Origin: Rhodocyclales bacterium
GTDB lineage: Bacteria; Pseudomonadota; Gammaproteobacteria; Burkholderiales; Rhodocyclaceae
Direction of reading: 5' to 3'
DNA: 41,175 bases
Assembly (NCBI GenBank): GCA_003105015.1
Contig: PQAF01000009.1
Span: 1 to 41,175, forward strand
Shown here piece after piece: positions 9,755 to 18,280 of the stretch. Each line of letters starts with the position of its first letter. Position 1 is the first letter of the stretch. The position numbers and the translations under genes were made by a program. The notes beneath the pieces are model-generated. The model saw only the letters and a program-made list of their open reading frames with translations. It was not told the DNA's origin and searched no databases.

Positions 9755-12037
9755 CTATGCAATCCAGACATTGAGCCGGCCGGGCGGAACCAGCCCGAGC
9801 TGCGGGTGGTAGTGCACCGGTACGGCATAGATGAACCAGTCGTTGTTTTCCCGCTGTCTCCGCCCGGCCAGAGGAACGGGCAGCAGGGCATCCCAGATCG
9901 CGTCGTCTTCTCGCGGACGATACAGGCTCACGGCAAGCGGCCGGGCACGACGTATCCAGGCGCCGCTCAAACCGCGGCTTTCCGCTTCCGCCGCCAGCTC
10001 GTCGAACAGCGCCTGCCGTGGAGAGTACGGAACCAGCACGTTGATGGCATCCTGTTTAATGATCCTGTAGAGCCGGGCGACTTCGGGGAAATCGCCGGCT
10101 TCGATGGCCGCAAAGATGGCCTTGCTTTCACTCGAATTCGCCGTCCCGGCGATGTCGTACAACTCGCGATAATAGGCGGTGATGAAAGCCGGATCGTCGA
10201 TCCTCATGCCCTCCGCGCCATGCCGGCGGAACAGCATCTGGGCGACCTGCGTCGCCTGTTCGTAGCCGCCGGGCGGATAGCCGGCCTCTTCCGGCTGAAA
10301 CACCTGGAGCGCACCCTGGCCCACCAACCGGCCTTCCCTGTTGCAGCGGCCGGCGGCCTGGATGAGAGCGTCCAGCGGCCCCCAGGCACGCATCACGAAG
10401 GGGAAGTCCACGTCTACACCGGCTTCCACGCACTGGGTCGCCACCAGGCGCACAGGCTGGCCGTTGGCGAGGCCATCGCGCACCTGCGCCAGTACGTCCT
10501 GGCGATGCGCGGCGCAAAGATTGGTGGAAAGATGCAAAGCGCCAGAATCGCCCAGTTTTTCCCACAGAGAATGGGCGTCCCGCTTCAGATTCACGATGCA
10601 CAGGGCCTGGCGCACGCTGGCCAGGCGCCCGGCAACCCCGTCCCAGGACAGCGGATCATCCGGGCTGCCCCATTTGACATCGACACGCTTCATGGGTGCA
10701 AACAGGGCAGCGGGTTCGGGAACGATCTCGCGCGGCTGCCATCCTGATGCCTTCGCCTGCGTCACGGCCGCATGGAGATGGGCAAAGGCGGGCTGGGTCG
10801 CCGTGGCGAACACCACGCTGGAATTCCAGGTAGCCGAGAGATGGGACAGTGCCGCCAGCGTCGGCACGGCAATCCCGGCGGGCAGCGTCTGCGCCTCGTC
10901 GAACAGGATCACCGATTTCTGCAGGCGATGCAGCTTCCGGCAGGCTGCTGGGCGGTTGGAAAACAGCGATTCGAGCAACTGCACGCTGGTCGTGACGATA
11001 AGCGGCGCATCCCAGTTTTCCGCCAGTAGCCGCCGTCTTCGCTCGGCATGACCGGCCTGCCCGGCTGCATCTTCGCCATCCTGCCGGAAGCGCTCCTCGC
11101 CCGTTCCGGCCAGCGAGTGATGCTCCAGTACGAACTCCTCGCCGAAGGCAGGTGCAAGAATGTCCCGGTACACGCGCGCCGTCTGCTCGGTGATGGTCAG
11201 ATAGGGGATGACCATGATCACGCGCTCCAGGCCATGCCTGGCCGCATGCCGCAAGGCAAAGGCGAGCATGGCCAGCGTCTTGCCGCTGCCGGTGGGCGCC
11301 GTGAGCGTGAATAGCCCCGGCTCACGGTCGGCCTCGCTCAGGCAAGCAGTCAACAGTGCATCGCGCACAGCGCGCACTTCGGGTGATGCAGCGCTTTCCT
11401 TGCGTGTGTCCTCGATACGGCGCAACACGGCATCCAATGCGGAAGCGGCTTGAAGTCGAGGCCCGGGTGCCCGGTATCGCTTGCCGGCCGCATCGCCCTC
11501 GAAATGCGCCTCGGTATCCAGGTAGTCGGCATCCACCAATGCCGAGAAGATCAGGCGCACGTCCAGCATCGATGGCACGGTCGCTTGCAGGTTCGGGCCA
11601 AGCTGCGTTTGATCCGGAGGAGAGATCGCGATGCCGTCCTGCACCAATCTTTCCTTCAGGGTGGGCAGTTCCGCCGTCAGACGCAGCCCTGATAAGCACG
11701 GATTGGGCAAGCGGCCGAGGGCTTCCCGCGACAGCGACTGCAACCCGATGTGATGCCCTTCGATCGCCAGTGCCGCTGCGGCAGCGCGGTTTTCTAGGGC
11801 CAAGCGCGCCCCGGCCGACCAATGATCAAGCCCCGATTCCTCGCCGCGAAGACGGGCCTGGAAGAGATCGCCGTATTTGCCCAGGTCATGCAACAGTCCG
11901 GCCAGCCGCGCTTCCGACCGCCAAGGGGTCGTACGGGTGAAGAAACTTTCCGCCAGATCGCCCACGGCGGACAAATGCTCCCGCAGCGGATGCCAACTGC
12001 CGCCCGTATTCGCACTGTGGGCAAAGAAGTGAGCCAT
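9755..12037 (-). CDS. cas3: CRISPR-associated helicase-nuclease Cas3
   Basis: Cas3 is recruited to Cascade R-loops and unwinds and degrades target DNA. From the ATG at 12037 (GAGGGAG directly upstream) the protein has 760 residues. The N-terminal HD nuclease domain shows LLHDLGK (His50-Asp51), DHWSAGA and GHH near residue 95. The helicase core shows Walker A APTGSGKT near 247-254, the DEAQ box near 380, FATATQ near 410, and motif VI QAAGRCNREG. It is the first gene of the cas operon and seems complete. A TTG ten codons upstream (12067) is a possible but less likely start. Confidence 0.97.
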   Translation of the reverse strand: MAHFFAHSANTGGSWHPLREHLSAVGDLAESFFTRTTPWRSEARLAGLLHDLGKYGDLFQARLRGEESGLDHWSAGARLALENRAAAAALAIEGHHIGLQSLSREALGRLPNPCLSGLRLTAELPTLKERLVQDGIAISPPDQTQLGPNLQATVPSMLDVRLIFSALVDADYLDTEAHFEGDAAGKRYRAPGPRLQAASALDAVLRRIEDTRKESAASPEVRAVRDALLTACLSEADREPGLFTLTAPTGSGKTLAMLAFALRHAARHGLERVIMVIPYLTITEQTARVYRDILAPAFGEEFVLEHHSLAGTGEERFRQDGEDAAGQAGHAERRRRLLAENWDAPLIVTTSVQLLESLFSNRPAACRKLHRLQKSVILFDEAQTLPAGIAVPTLAALSHLSATWNSSVVFATATQPAFAHLHAAVTQAKASGWQPREIVPEPAALFAPMKRVDVKWGSPDDPLSWDGVAGRLASVRQALCIVNLKRDAHSLWEKLGDSGALHLSTNLCAAHRQDVLAQVRDGLANGQPVRLVATQCVEAGVDVDFPFVMRAWGPLDALIQAAGRCNREGRLVGQGALQVFQPEEAGYPPGGYEQATQVAQMLFRRHGAEGMRIDDPAFITAYYRELYDIAGTANSSESKAIFAAIEAGDFPEVARLYRIIKQDAINVLVPYSPRQALFDELAAEAESRGLSGAWIRRARPLAVSLYRPREDDAIWDALLPVPLAGRRQRENNDWFIYAVPVHYHPQLGLVPPGRLNVWIA

Positions 12038-12345
12038 GCTCCCTCGCGACGGATATCGTGCAGCCAAGTATCCCGGGTTGCAGGCTCACAGGACGAGCCT
12101 GTCGAACAAATCGCACCGCACGAAGAATCGGAGCGAATATGAATGCTGCATTGTATTCCGTTTGCCTGAAAACCGGCGTATGCCAGCGTCTCTGCAGGTG
12201 AGAGCAGATGGCTTGATCGCGGCTAAAAAGTCCGTGGCAAGCAAAAAGGAAAAGTCAGTGTGTGCAACACGGCGACAAATCGTCCGGTGTCTGACCGGAT
12301 CAGGACAATCGGACTTCTACAGGGTATCGGGGCACCTTGCCACCG
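12038..12345 (-). promoter_or_regulatory. Upstream region of the cas operon
   Basis: About 308 bp without a gene separates cas3 from the antitoxin remnant. It should contain the cas promoter. On the minus strand a TACAAT (12150-12155) could be a -10 box but no good -35 lies at the right distance. A perfect inverted repeat, CAGGCTC/GAGCCTG with a seven-base gap, lies at about 12080-12100, close to cas3, and could be a regulator site or a leader hairpin. I see nothing else. Confidence 0.4.
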
Positions 12346-12612
12346 TCACCTGCGGTCCGGCTCGGCCTGCAAGCGGAAACCGAGCACTCCGATAGCGCTC
12401 AATACGACTGCGAATGCCGGGCCACCTTCACCGGTTGCTTCCATGTCATACGCCAGCTGGGTCATGCCTCGAACGCGGGCAATCACGCTCAGGGCATGGG
12501 TAATCAAAGCCGGGTCGCCTTCCTCAAGGCAAGCGTTGAGATAGAAAGCCATGTCTTCGTCCGATTTCAGATGATCTGCGGAATTCCATGGGCTCAGCTT
12601 GACCTTCCCCAT
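12346..12612 (-). CDS. HI1420-family antitoxin missing part of its HTH
   Basis: An 88-residue protein. The N-terminal half fits the HI1420-type addiction antidote family well: PWNSADHLKSDEDMAFYLNACLEEGDPALITHALSVIARVRGMTQLA. Family members then continue with the recognition part of the helix-turn-helix (roughly RxTGLSRESLYKAL). Here the sequence jumps from MTQLA to YDMEATGEGGPAFAVVL, so about ten residues of the HTH are gone, in frame. No RelE-like partner toxin is found on either side. It is likely a decayed orphan; the family call rests on remembered consensus, not alignment. Confidence 0.6.
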   Translation of the reverse strand: MGKVKLSPWNSADHLKSDEDMAFYLNACLEEGDPALITHALSVIARVRGMTQLAYDMEATGEGGPAFAVVLSAIGVLGFRLQAEPDRR

Positions 12613-12633
12613 TGTAGTCTCCTTCAGAGTCTG

Positions 12634-12670
12634 TGCCCCTCACCCTGCCCTCTCCCCGGCGGAGAGAGTG
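12634..12670. repeat. Partial copy of the CCCTCTCCC palindromic repeat
   Basis: The C/T-rich stretch with CCCTCTCCCCGGCGGAGAG resembles the better copies at 13562-13585, 32231-32252 and 34020-34044. It lies between the antitoxin remnant and the end of the next gene. Confidence 0.5.
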
Positions 12671-12675
12671 AAAAA

Positions 12676-13545
12676 CTAGCGCGACTCCCCCTCCAGCACC
12701 CGCAGCAGGACGGAGGTGTCCTCGCGCCCCCAGCCCTGCGCCATGAGGGCGTTCAGCTGCTGCCACACCTGCGCCGCGATGGGCAGCGGCGCGCCGAGCG
12801 TCACCGCCTCGTCGAGCAGGATGCCGAAGTCCTTGTGGTGCAGGCGCGCTTCCACGCCGGCCTTGAAGTCGCGCGCCGTCATCCTCGCGCCGAACACCTC
12901 CAGCACGCGGCTGCCGGCCGAGCCGCCGGCGAGCGCCTGGCGCACCTTCTCCGGGTCGGCGCCGGACTTTTCCGCCAGCAGCATCGCCTCCGCCACCGCC
13001 TCGATGCAGGAGACCATGATCATCTGGTTGCAGGCCTTGGCCACCTGGCCGGCGCCGTTCGGGCCGACGTGCACGAGGGTCTTGCCGAGCTTTTCCAGCA
13101 GCGGCCGCACGCGTTCGAGCACCTCCGCCTTGCCGCCGGCCATGATCGCCAGCGTGGCGTTCCGCGCGCCGACCTCGCCGCCGGAAACCGGGGCATCGAT
13201 CGTCTCGATGCCGCGCGCCGCCAGCTGCGCCGCGATGCGCCGCGCCGTGCCGGGCGGGATGGTGCCCATGTCGACCAGCACCGTGCCCGGCTTGGCGCCG
13301 TGGAGGATGCCGCCCTCGCCCAGTGCCACCTGCTCGACGTCGGCGCCTGTGGTGACCATGGTGAACACCACCTCGCTGTTGGCCGCCACTTCCGCCGGCG
13401 AGGCGCAGGCCTTCGCGCCGGCGTCGACCAGCGGCTGCGCCGCCTCGGCGCGCCGCGCGTAGACGCTCAGCTCGTGCCCGGCCTCGATCAGGTGCAGGGC
13501 CATCGGGCGCCCCATGACGCCGAGGCCGATGAAGCCGATTTTCAT
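12676..13545 (-). CDS. NAD(P)-dependent beta-hydroxyacid dehydrogenase, GarR/GlxR-like (copy 1)
   Basis: The 289-residue protein belongs to the 3-hydroxyisobutyrate/2-hydroxy-3-oxopropionate (tartronate semialdehyde) reductase family. It has the Rossmann motif GFIGLGVMG at residues 4-12, the substrate-binding DAPVSGGEVGA at 118-128, and the catalytic lysine Lys170 in GAGQVAKACNQ. It lies 49 bases downstream of a paralogue sharing all these motifs, which suggests tandem duplication. No glyoxylate carboligase or glycerate kinase gene is nearby, so the substrate is open (tartronate semialdehyde, 3-hydroxyisobutyrate, or succinic semialdehyde/glyoxylate as in GLYR). A palindromic repeat fills the gap between the copies. 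Confidence 0.88.
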   Translation of the reverse strand: MKIGFIGLGVMGRPMALHLIEAGHELSVYARRAEAAQPLVDAGAKACASPAEVAANSEVVFTMVTTGADVEQVALGEGGILHGAKPGTVLVDMGTIPPGTARRIAAQLAARGIETIDAPVSGGEVGARNATLAIMAGGKAEVLERVRPLLEKLGKTLVHVGPNGAGQVAKACNQMIMVSCIEAVAEAMLLAEKSGADPEKVRQALAGGSAGSRVLEVFGARMTARDFKAGVEARLHHKDFGILLDEAVTLGAPLPIAAQVWQQLNALMAQGWGREDTSVLLRVLEGESR

Positions 13546-13561
13546 GCCACCCTCTCCCCGG

Positions 13562-13585
13562 CCCTCTCCCGCCAGCGGGAGAGGG
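13562..13585. repeat. Palindromic intergenic repeat
   Basis: A perfect 11-bp inverted repeat (CCCTCTCCCGC and its complement) with a two-base loop between the two reductase genes. The same arms occur at 34020-34044 and, one base shorter, at 32231-32252. It may act as an mRNA-stabilising or attenuating hairpin. Confidence 0.8.
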
Positions 13586-13594
13586 AGAAAACCA

Positions 13595-14476
13595 TCAGTG
13601 TTTTTCTCCGCCCGACATGCGTTCCAGCAGCTTCAGCATGGCGATCGAGTCGTCCTCGCCCAGCCCGGAGCCGACCATGGCGTTGAACATCTGCGCCGTC
13701 GCCGCCGCGCCCGGCAGCATCAGGCCGAGGCGGTGCGCCTCCCCCATGACGATGCGCAGGTCCTTCTGGTGCATCCAGGCCTTGAAGCCGGGCTTGAAGT
13801 TGCGGTCGATCATGCGCTGGCCGTGGTTCTCCAGGATCTTGCTGTAGGCGAAGCCGCCCATCAGCGCCTCGCGCACCTTGGCCACGTCGGCGCCGCTCTT
13901 CCTCGCGAAGTTGAAGGCCTCGGCCACCGCCGCCACGCCCATGCCGGTGACGATCTGGTTGCAGGCCTTGGCCACCTGCCCCGCGCCGGAGTCGCCGACG
14001 TGCACGATGTTCTTGCCCATCAGTTCGAAGACCGGCTTCATCTTCTCGAAGGCCGCCGCCTTGCCGCCGACCATGATCGACAGCGTGGCGTTGATGGCGC
14101 CGACCTCGCCGCCCGACACCGGCGCATCGAGGAACTCGAAGCCCTTGTCGGCCAGCCGCATGCCGATGCGCTGCGCCGCCGCCGGCGCGATGGTGCTCAT
14201 GTCGACGACGAGCTGACCCTTCTTGCCGCCAGCCGCGACGCCGTTCTCGCCCAGCGTCACTTCCTCGACGTCCGGCGCGTCCGCCACCATGGTGACGACG
14301 ATGTCGGCGTGCTTCGCCACCTCGGCCGGGCTGACGTGGGCGTGCGCGCCGAACTGGGCGAAGGGCTCCAGCGAGGCCGCGCGCCGCGCCCAGATGTGCA
14401 GGGTGTGGCCGCCGCGGGCGACGTTGATGGCCATGGGACGGCCCATGAGGCCGAGGCCGATGAATCCGATGTTCAT
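13595..14476 (-). CDS. NAD(P)-dependent beta-hydroxyacid dehydrogenase, GarR/GlxR-like (copy 2)
   Basis: A 293-residue protein starting at ATG 14476, preceded by AGAGGAG. It has the Rossmann motif GFIGLGLMG at residues 4-12, DAPVSGGEVGA at 118-128 and catalytic Lys170 in GAGQVAKACNQ, all in the same places as in copy 1. It therefore reduces or oxidises a small beta-hydroxy/semialdehyde acid such as tartronate semialdehyde. It starts 20 bases after the stop of the RMD1-family gene and lies upstream of copy 1, so the three may be co-transcribed. Which copy has which substrate cannot be told from sequence. Confidence 0.88.
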   Translation of the reverse strand: MNIGFIGLGLMGRPMAINVARGGHTLHIWARRAASLEPFAQFGAHAHVSPAEVAKHADIVVTMVADAPDVEEVTLGENGVAAGGKKGQLVVDMSTIAPAAAQRIGMRLADKGFEFLDAPVSGGEVGAINATLSIMVGGKAAAFEKMKPVFELMGKNIVHVGDSGAGQVAKACNQIVTGMGVAAVAEAFNFARKSGADVAKVREALMGGFAYSKILENHGQRMIDRNFKPGFKAWMHQKDLRIVMGEAHRLGLMLPGAAATAQMFNAMVGSGLGEDDSIAMLKLLERMSGGEKH

Positions 14477-14496
14477 TCTGTATTCTCCTCTGTCGG

Positions 14497-15297
14497 TTAG
14501 TGCTTGATAAACATCTCGTAGAGCGTCAGCAGGATCTCGAAGACGATCAGGATGACGATATACCATTCGACGCGGATGCCGTGCCGCGCCGAGAGCATCT
14601 GCTGCACGCTCTGCGCCATGTGGGAGAGCAGGTTGAGCTTGCGCTCCAGCGCCTGGTGGCGTTCGCGGATCTCGAACTCGTCCTGCAGGCGCACGAACAG
14701 GCTCTCCAGGCCCGGCTGCTCCCACAGCAATTCCGGCTTTTCGCTGATCTCGGCGCGGCCGACCATGCGGCTCTCGATCAGCAGCATGGCGCCGATGTTC
14801 TTCAGCAGCGCCCGCTCCTGGCCGGGGATGCGGCCGTGTTCGGCGAGATCCGCCGCCAGCGGCTCGACACGGTCGAACTCGGCCGAGACGCGCGCCTCGT
14901 AGAGTGCCAGCAGCACGCTCTTGGAGAGGATGTCCGCCACCAGCTGCAGGCGCTCGACCGTGCAGGCCTCGAAGACGATGCTGCCCGGCCTGACGCCGTC
15001 CTTCGCCTGCGGCTCGACGACGATGTCGACCTCCTCGGTCTCCGGCCGCTCGTAGGGCCGCGTCACGAAGGGCCGCAGCCGCCCGAGGAAGGACACCTCC
15101 TCCATCGCCGCCACGTCGAAGAACACCGCCACGCCGTAGCGGAACAGCACCGCCACGCCGCCGCCCTGCACCTCGACGGCGAGCGGGCTGGTCGCCAGCG
15201 CGTTGGCGCTGCCCAGGGCGCGCAGGTCGAGGCGCTCGCCGAGCAGCACGGCGCGCGCCTTGAAGGCGGCCTTGCGGCAGAGGGGGAGGTTTTCCAT
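14497..15297 (-). CDS. RMD1/DUF155 family membrane-anchored protein
   Basis: A 266-residue protein starting at ATG 15297. Most of it is a soluble alpha/beta domain (GVAVLFRYGVAVFFDV near residues 55-70 and a segment IVFEACTVERLQLVADILSKSVLLALYE), followed by a helical, probably coiled-coil part (ERHQALERKLNLL). It ends in a single hydrophobic helix, WYIVILIVFEILLTLYEMFI, at the C-terminus. This arrangement is that of the RMD1/Sad1-interacting/DUF155 family, which includes the mitochondrial RMND1 protein needed for mitochondrial translation. The bacterial role is not known to me. It diverges from nasA across a 161-bp gap. Confidence 0.8.
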   Translation of the reverse strand: MENLPLCRKAAFKARAVLLGERLDLRALGSANALATSPLAVEVQGGGVAVLFRYGVAVFFDVAAMEEVSFLGRLRPFVTRPYERPETEEVDIVVEPQAKDGVRPGSIVFEACTVERLQLVADILSKSVLLALYEARVSAEFDRVEPLAADLAEHGRIPGQERALLKNIGAMLLIESRMVGRAEISEKPELLWEQPGLESLFVRLQDEFEIRERHQALERKLNLLSHMAQSVQQMLSARHGIRVEWYIVILIVFEILLTLYEMFIKH

Positions 15298-15431
15298 GGG
15301 AATAGTTTCGCACAGCCGCGCACCACTTTGGCACGGGAAATCGACGTTCCGCACCATCCGGGAACACCCTTCTGCAAGTATCGGACCCGTAACGCCGCAC
15401 CGTTACTGGTTTTGCGGCTGATCGCCTCATC

Positions 15432-15447
15432 TGGCACAAGGGTTGCT
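15432..15447 (+). promoter_or_regulatory. Sigma-54 promoter of nasA
   Basis: TGGCAC-N5-TTGCT matches the sigma-54 (-24/-12) consensus completely at the GG and GC pairs with ten bases between them. Counting twelve bases on puts the transcription start at about 15458, one base before the nasA ATG. Three GCACC half-sites upstream (about 15319, 15350 and 15400) could be parts of NtrC sites but none has a full second half. Confidence 0.8.
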
Positions 15448-15458
15448 CAGGCAGGGGC

Positions 15459-18170
15459 ATGCATGAAACAAAATCCACCTGCTGCTACTGCGGCACCGGC
15501 TGCGGCGTCCTCATCCAGTCCGACGGCGCGCGCATCGCGGGCGTACGCGGCGACCCCGACCACCCCGCCAACCTCGGCCGCCTGTGCAGCAAGGGCGCCA
15601 CGCTGCACCTGACCGCCGGCGGCCAGGGCCGCCTGCTGCATCCCGAGCTGCGCACGACGCGCGAGGCGCCGCGCCGGCGCCTCGGCTGGGACGCCGCCCT
15701 CGACCATGCCGCCCGGCGCTTCGCCGCCATCGTCAAGGAACACGGGCCCGACGCCGTCGCCTTCTACGTCTCCGGCCAGCTGCTTACCGAGGACTACTAC
15801 GTCTTCAACAAGCTGGCGCGTGCGCTGGTCGGCACCAACAACATCGACAGCAACTCGCGCCTGTGCATGTCCTCGGCGGTGGCCGCCTACACGCAGACGC
15901 TCGGCGCCGACGCACCGCCGTGCAGTTACGAGGACCTCGGCCTCGCCGACTGCCTGCTCGTCGCCGGCTCGAACACCGCATGGGCGCACCCGGTCCTCTT
16001 CCGCCGCATCGAGGACGCGCGCCGCGCCAACCCGGACATGAAGCTCATCGTCGTCGACCCGCGCCGCACCGACACCGCGGCAAGCGCCGACCTGCACCTG
16101 GCCATCCTGCCCGGCACCGACGTCACGCTCTACGGCGCGATGCTGCACGTGCTGCTGTGGGAGGACCTGATCGACCGCGACTTCATCCGCGCCCACACCG
16201 AGGGCTTCGACGGGGTGCGCGACGCCGTGCGCGAGCTGACGCCGGCCGCCGCCGCGTCCGTCTGCGGCGTACCTGCCGAGGACATCGTCACCGCCGCACG
16301 CTGGTTCGGCTCGGCGAAGGCGGCGCTCTCGCTGTGGTGCCAGGGCCTGAACCAGTCGAGCCACGGCACGGCCAACGGCGCCGCGCTGATCCACCTGCAC
16401 CTCGCCACCGGCCAGATCGGCCGGGCAGGCTGTGGCCCCTTCTCGCTCACCGGCCAGCCCAACGCCATGGGCGGGCGCGAGACCGGCAGCATGGCCACCC
16501 TGCTGCCCGGCCACCGCAGCCCCACCAATCCAGCCCACCGCGCGGAGCTGGCGCGCTACTGGAACGTGCCCGCCCTGCCGGAGGCGCCGGGCAGGACCGC
16601 CGTCGAACTGTTCGAGGCGCTGCGCACGGGCCGCATCAAGGCGGTGTGGATCGCCTGCACCAACCCCGCGCAATCCCTGCCGCAGCAGGCGCGCGTGCGC
16701 GAGGCGCTCGACCGCGCCGAGTTCGTCGTGCTGCAGGAAGCCTTCGGCGACACCGAGACCGCGCCCTACGCCGACCTGCTGCTGCCGGCCGCCACCTGGG
16801 GCGAGAAGGACGGCAGCGTCACCAACTCCGAGCGGCGCATCACGCGCGTGCACCGCGCCGTGCCGCCGCCGGGCGAGGCGCGCGCCGACTGGCAGATCGC
16901 GCGCGACTTCGCCCTGCACCTCGGCCGCGAACTCGGCCGCCACGACGCACCGGCGCTCTTCTCCTGGTTCCATCCCGGCCAAGTGTTCCGCGAGCACGCC
17001 GGCACGACGCGCGGGCGCGACCTCGACATCTCCGGCCTCGACTACGATGTGCTCGAAGCGCGCGGCCCGCAGCAATGGCCCTTCCCCGAAGGTGCGCAGG
17101 CCGGCACGCCGCGCCTGTACGCCGACCTGCGTTTCGCCCGCCCCGGCGGGCTGGCGCGCTTCGTCCCGCTCGACTTCGCGCGCACGGCGGAGGCCACCGA
17201 CGCGCGCTTCCCGCTGCACCTGAATACCGGCCGCCTGCGCGACCAGTGGCACGGCATGAGCCGCAGCGGCCGCGCCGCCCAGCTCTACAGCCACGAGGAG
17301 GCGCCGCGCCTGCTGATGAACGCCGACGACATGATCCGGCGCGGCCTGCAGGACGGCGACTTCGCCAGCCTGCGCGGGCGGCGCGGCGAGGCCGTGCTGG
17401 CCGTCGCCGCCTCCGACGAACTGCGTGCGGGGCAAACCTACCTCGCCATGCACTGGGGCCGCCGCTCGCTCTCGCACAGCGGCGCCAACGAACTCATGCC
17501 CGCCGCGCTCGATGCCTTCTCGAAGCAGCCCGAACTCAAGCACGCCGCCGTACAGGTGGCGCGCCTCGACCTGCCCTGGCAGGCGCTGGTGCTGCGCCGC
17601 GAAACCGATGGCACGGAGCAGGCCCTCGCCTGGCTGGCGCGGCTGCAGCCGCTGCTCGCGCGCTTCCGCTACGCCAGCCTGACGCTGGCCGGGCGCGAAT
17701 CCGCCACGGTGGTGCTGCGCCTCGCCGGCGAGGAAGCGCCGCCGGCCGAATGGCTGGAGGAGATCGACGCCATCGTCGGACTCAGCGAGGCCGACTGCCT
17801 CAGCTACCGCGACCGCCGGCGCGGCATCCGCAAGAAGGCACGCCTCGACGAGGGACGCCTCACCGGCCTGCACCTCTCCGGCGAGACGGCGGCCGCGGCC
17901 TGGCTCAAGGACATGGTGGTGGAAGGGCGTCCCGCCGGAGACGTGCGCCGCTGGCTGCTGGCGCCGCTCTCCGCGCCGCCCGAAGGCGTCGCCGTGCGCG
18001 GGCGCATCGTCTGCGCCTGCAACAACGTCGCCGAGAAGGACATCCTCGCCGCCGTCGCCGCGGGCGCGAACCTCGACACCCTCCAGGAAACCCTGCGCTG
18101 CGGCACCGGCTGCGGCTCCTGCGTGCCGGAACTGAGGCGGCTGGTGGCGGCGGGGAGAGCGGCGGCGTAA
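15459..18170 (+). CDS. nasA: Assimilatory nitrate reductase catalytic subunit
   Basis: The 903-residue cytoplasmic molybdoenzyme reduces nitrate to nitrite. The N-terminal [4Fe-4S] site is Cys8, Cys11, Cys15 and Cys43 (CCYCGTGCGV and LCSKG). The Mo-bis-MGD ligand is probably Cys136 in NSRLCMSS. A MopB dinucleotide-binding domain follows (LNTGRLRDQWHGMSRSG). The last 55 residues are a BFD-like [2Fe-2S] domain with CACNNV and CGTGCGSC (Cys852, 854, 885, 888). There is no Tat signal, as expected for the assimilatory type. The electron donor is not obvious: no flavoprotein partner gene is adjacent. It converges on nirD and should share nitrogen control with the nrt-nir operon. Confidence 0.96.
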   Translation: MHETKSTCCYCGTGCGVLIQSDGARIAGVRGDPDHPANLGRLCSKGATLHLTAGGQGRLLHPELRTTREAPRRRLGWDAALDHAARRFAAIVKEHGPDAVAFYVSGQLLTEDYYVFNKLARALVGTNNIDSNSRLCMSSAVAAYTQTLGADAPPCSYEDLGLADCLLVAGSNTAWAHPVLFRRIEDARRANPDMKLIVVDPRRTDTAASADLHLAILPGTDVTLYGAMLHVLLWEDLIDRDFIRAHTEGFDGVRDAVRELTPAAAASVCGVPAEDIVTAARWFGSAKAALSLWCQGLNQSSHGTANGAALIHLHLATGQIGRAGCGPFSLTGQPNAMGGRETGSMATLLPGHRSPTNPAHRAELARYWNVPALPEAPGRTAVELFEALRTGRIKAVWIACTNPAQSLPQQARVREALDRAEFVVLQEAFGDTETAPYADLLLPAATWGEKDGSVTNSERRITRVHRAVPPPGEARADWQIARDFALHLGRELGRHDAPALFSWFHPGQVFREHAGTTRGRDLDISGLDYDVLEARGPQQWPFPEGAQAGTPRLYADLRFARPGGLARFVPLDFARTAEATDARFPLHLNTGRLRDQWHGMSRSGRAAQLYSHEEAPRLLMNADDMIRRGLQDGDFASLRGRRGEAVLAVAASDELRAGQTYLAMHWGRRSLSHSGANELMPAALDAFSKQPELKHAAVQVARLDLPWQALVLRRETDGTEQALAWLARLQPLLARFRYASLTLAGRESATVVLRLAGEEAPPAEWLEEIDAIVGLSEADCLSYRDRRRGIRKKARLDEGRLTGLHLSGETAAAAWLKDMVVEGRPAGDVRRWLLAPLSAPPEGVAVRGRIVCACNNVAEKDILAAVAAGANLDTLQETLRCGTGCGSCVPELRRLVAAGRAAA

Positions 18171-18179
18171 TCTTTCTTT

Positions 18180-18273
18180 CCCCCCTTTGAAAAAGGGGGG
18201 CCAGGGGGGATTTGAAGGCGGACGCAGCGGCTGCCGGCAGAAATCCCCCTCATGCCCCCTTTTGCAAAGGGGG
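18180..18273. repeat. Paired G-run/C-run hairpins between convergent nasA and nirD
   Basis: Two hairpins, CCCCCCTTT-GAA-AAAGGGGGG (18180-18200) and CCCCCTTT-TGC-AAAGGGGG (18255-18273), lie in mirrored orientation with related flanks (GGGGGATTT and AAATCCCCC). They fill the 110-bp gap between the two stop codons and could end transcription in both directions, though neither has a clean T-run. The element type is common between genes in Betaproteobacteria. Confidence 0.75.
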
Positions 18274-18280
18274 AGGCCGA

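Noticed and set aside
15331..15346. A second sigma-54 site (TGGCAC at 15331) upstream of nasA
   Set aside because: It lacks the GC of the -12 element at the required spacing.
14477..15478. An N-terminal extension of the second reductase through to 15478
   Set aside because: The extension is low-complexity shadow of the RMD1-family gene in another frame; the Rossmann start MNIGFIGLG at 14476 with AGAGGAG upstream is the real start.
15584..18190. Long open frames overlapping nasA on both strands, and similar ones opposite nirB, the kinase and the RND gene
   Set aside because: High GC content leaves few stops. Their products are arginine/alanine- or histidine-rich with no family features, while the annotated frames carry clear catalytic motifs.
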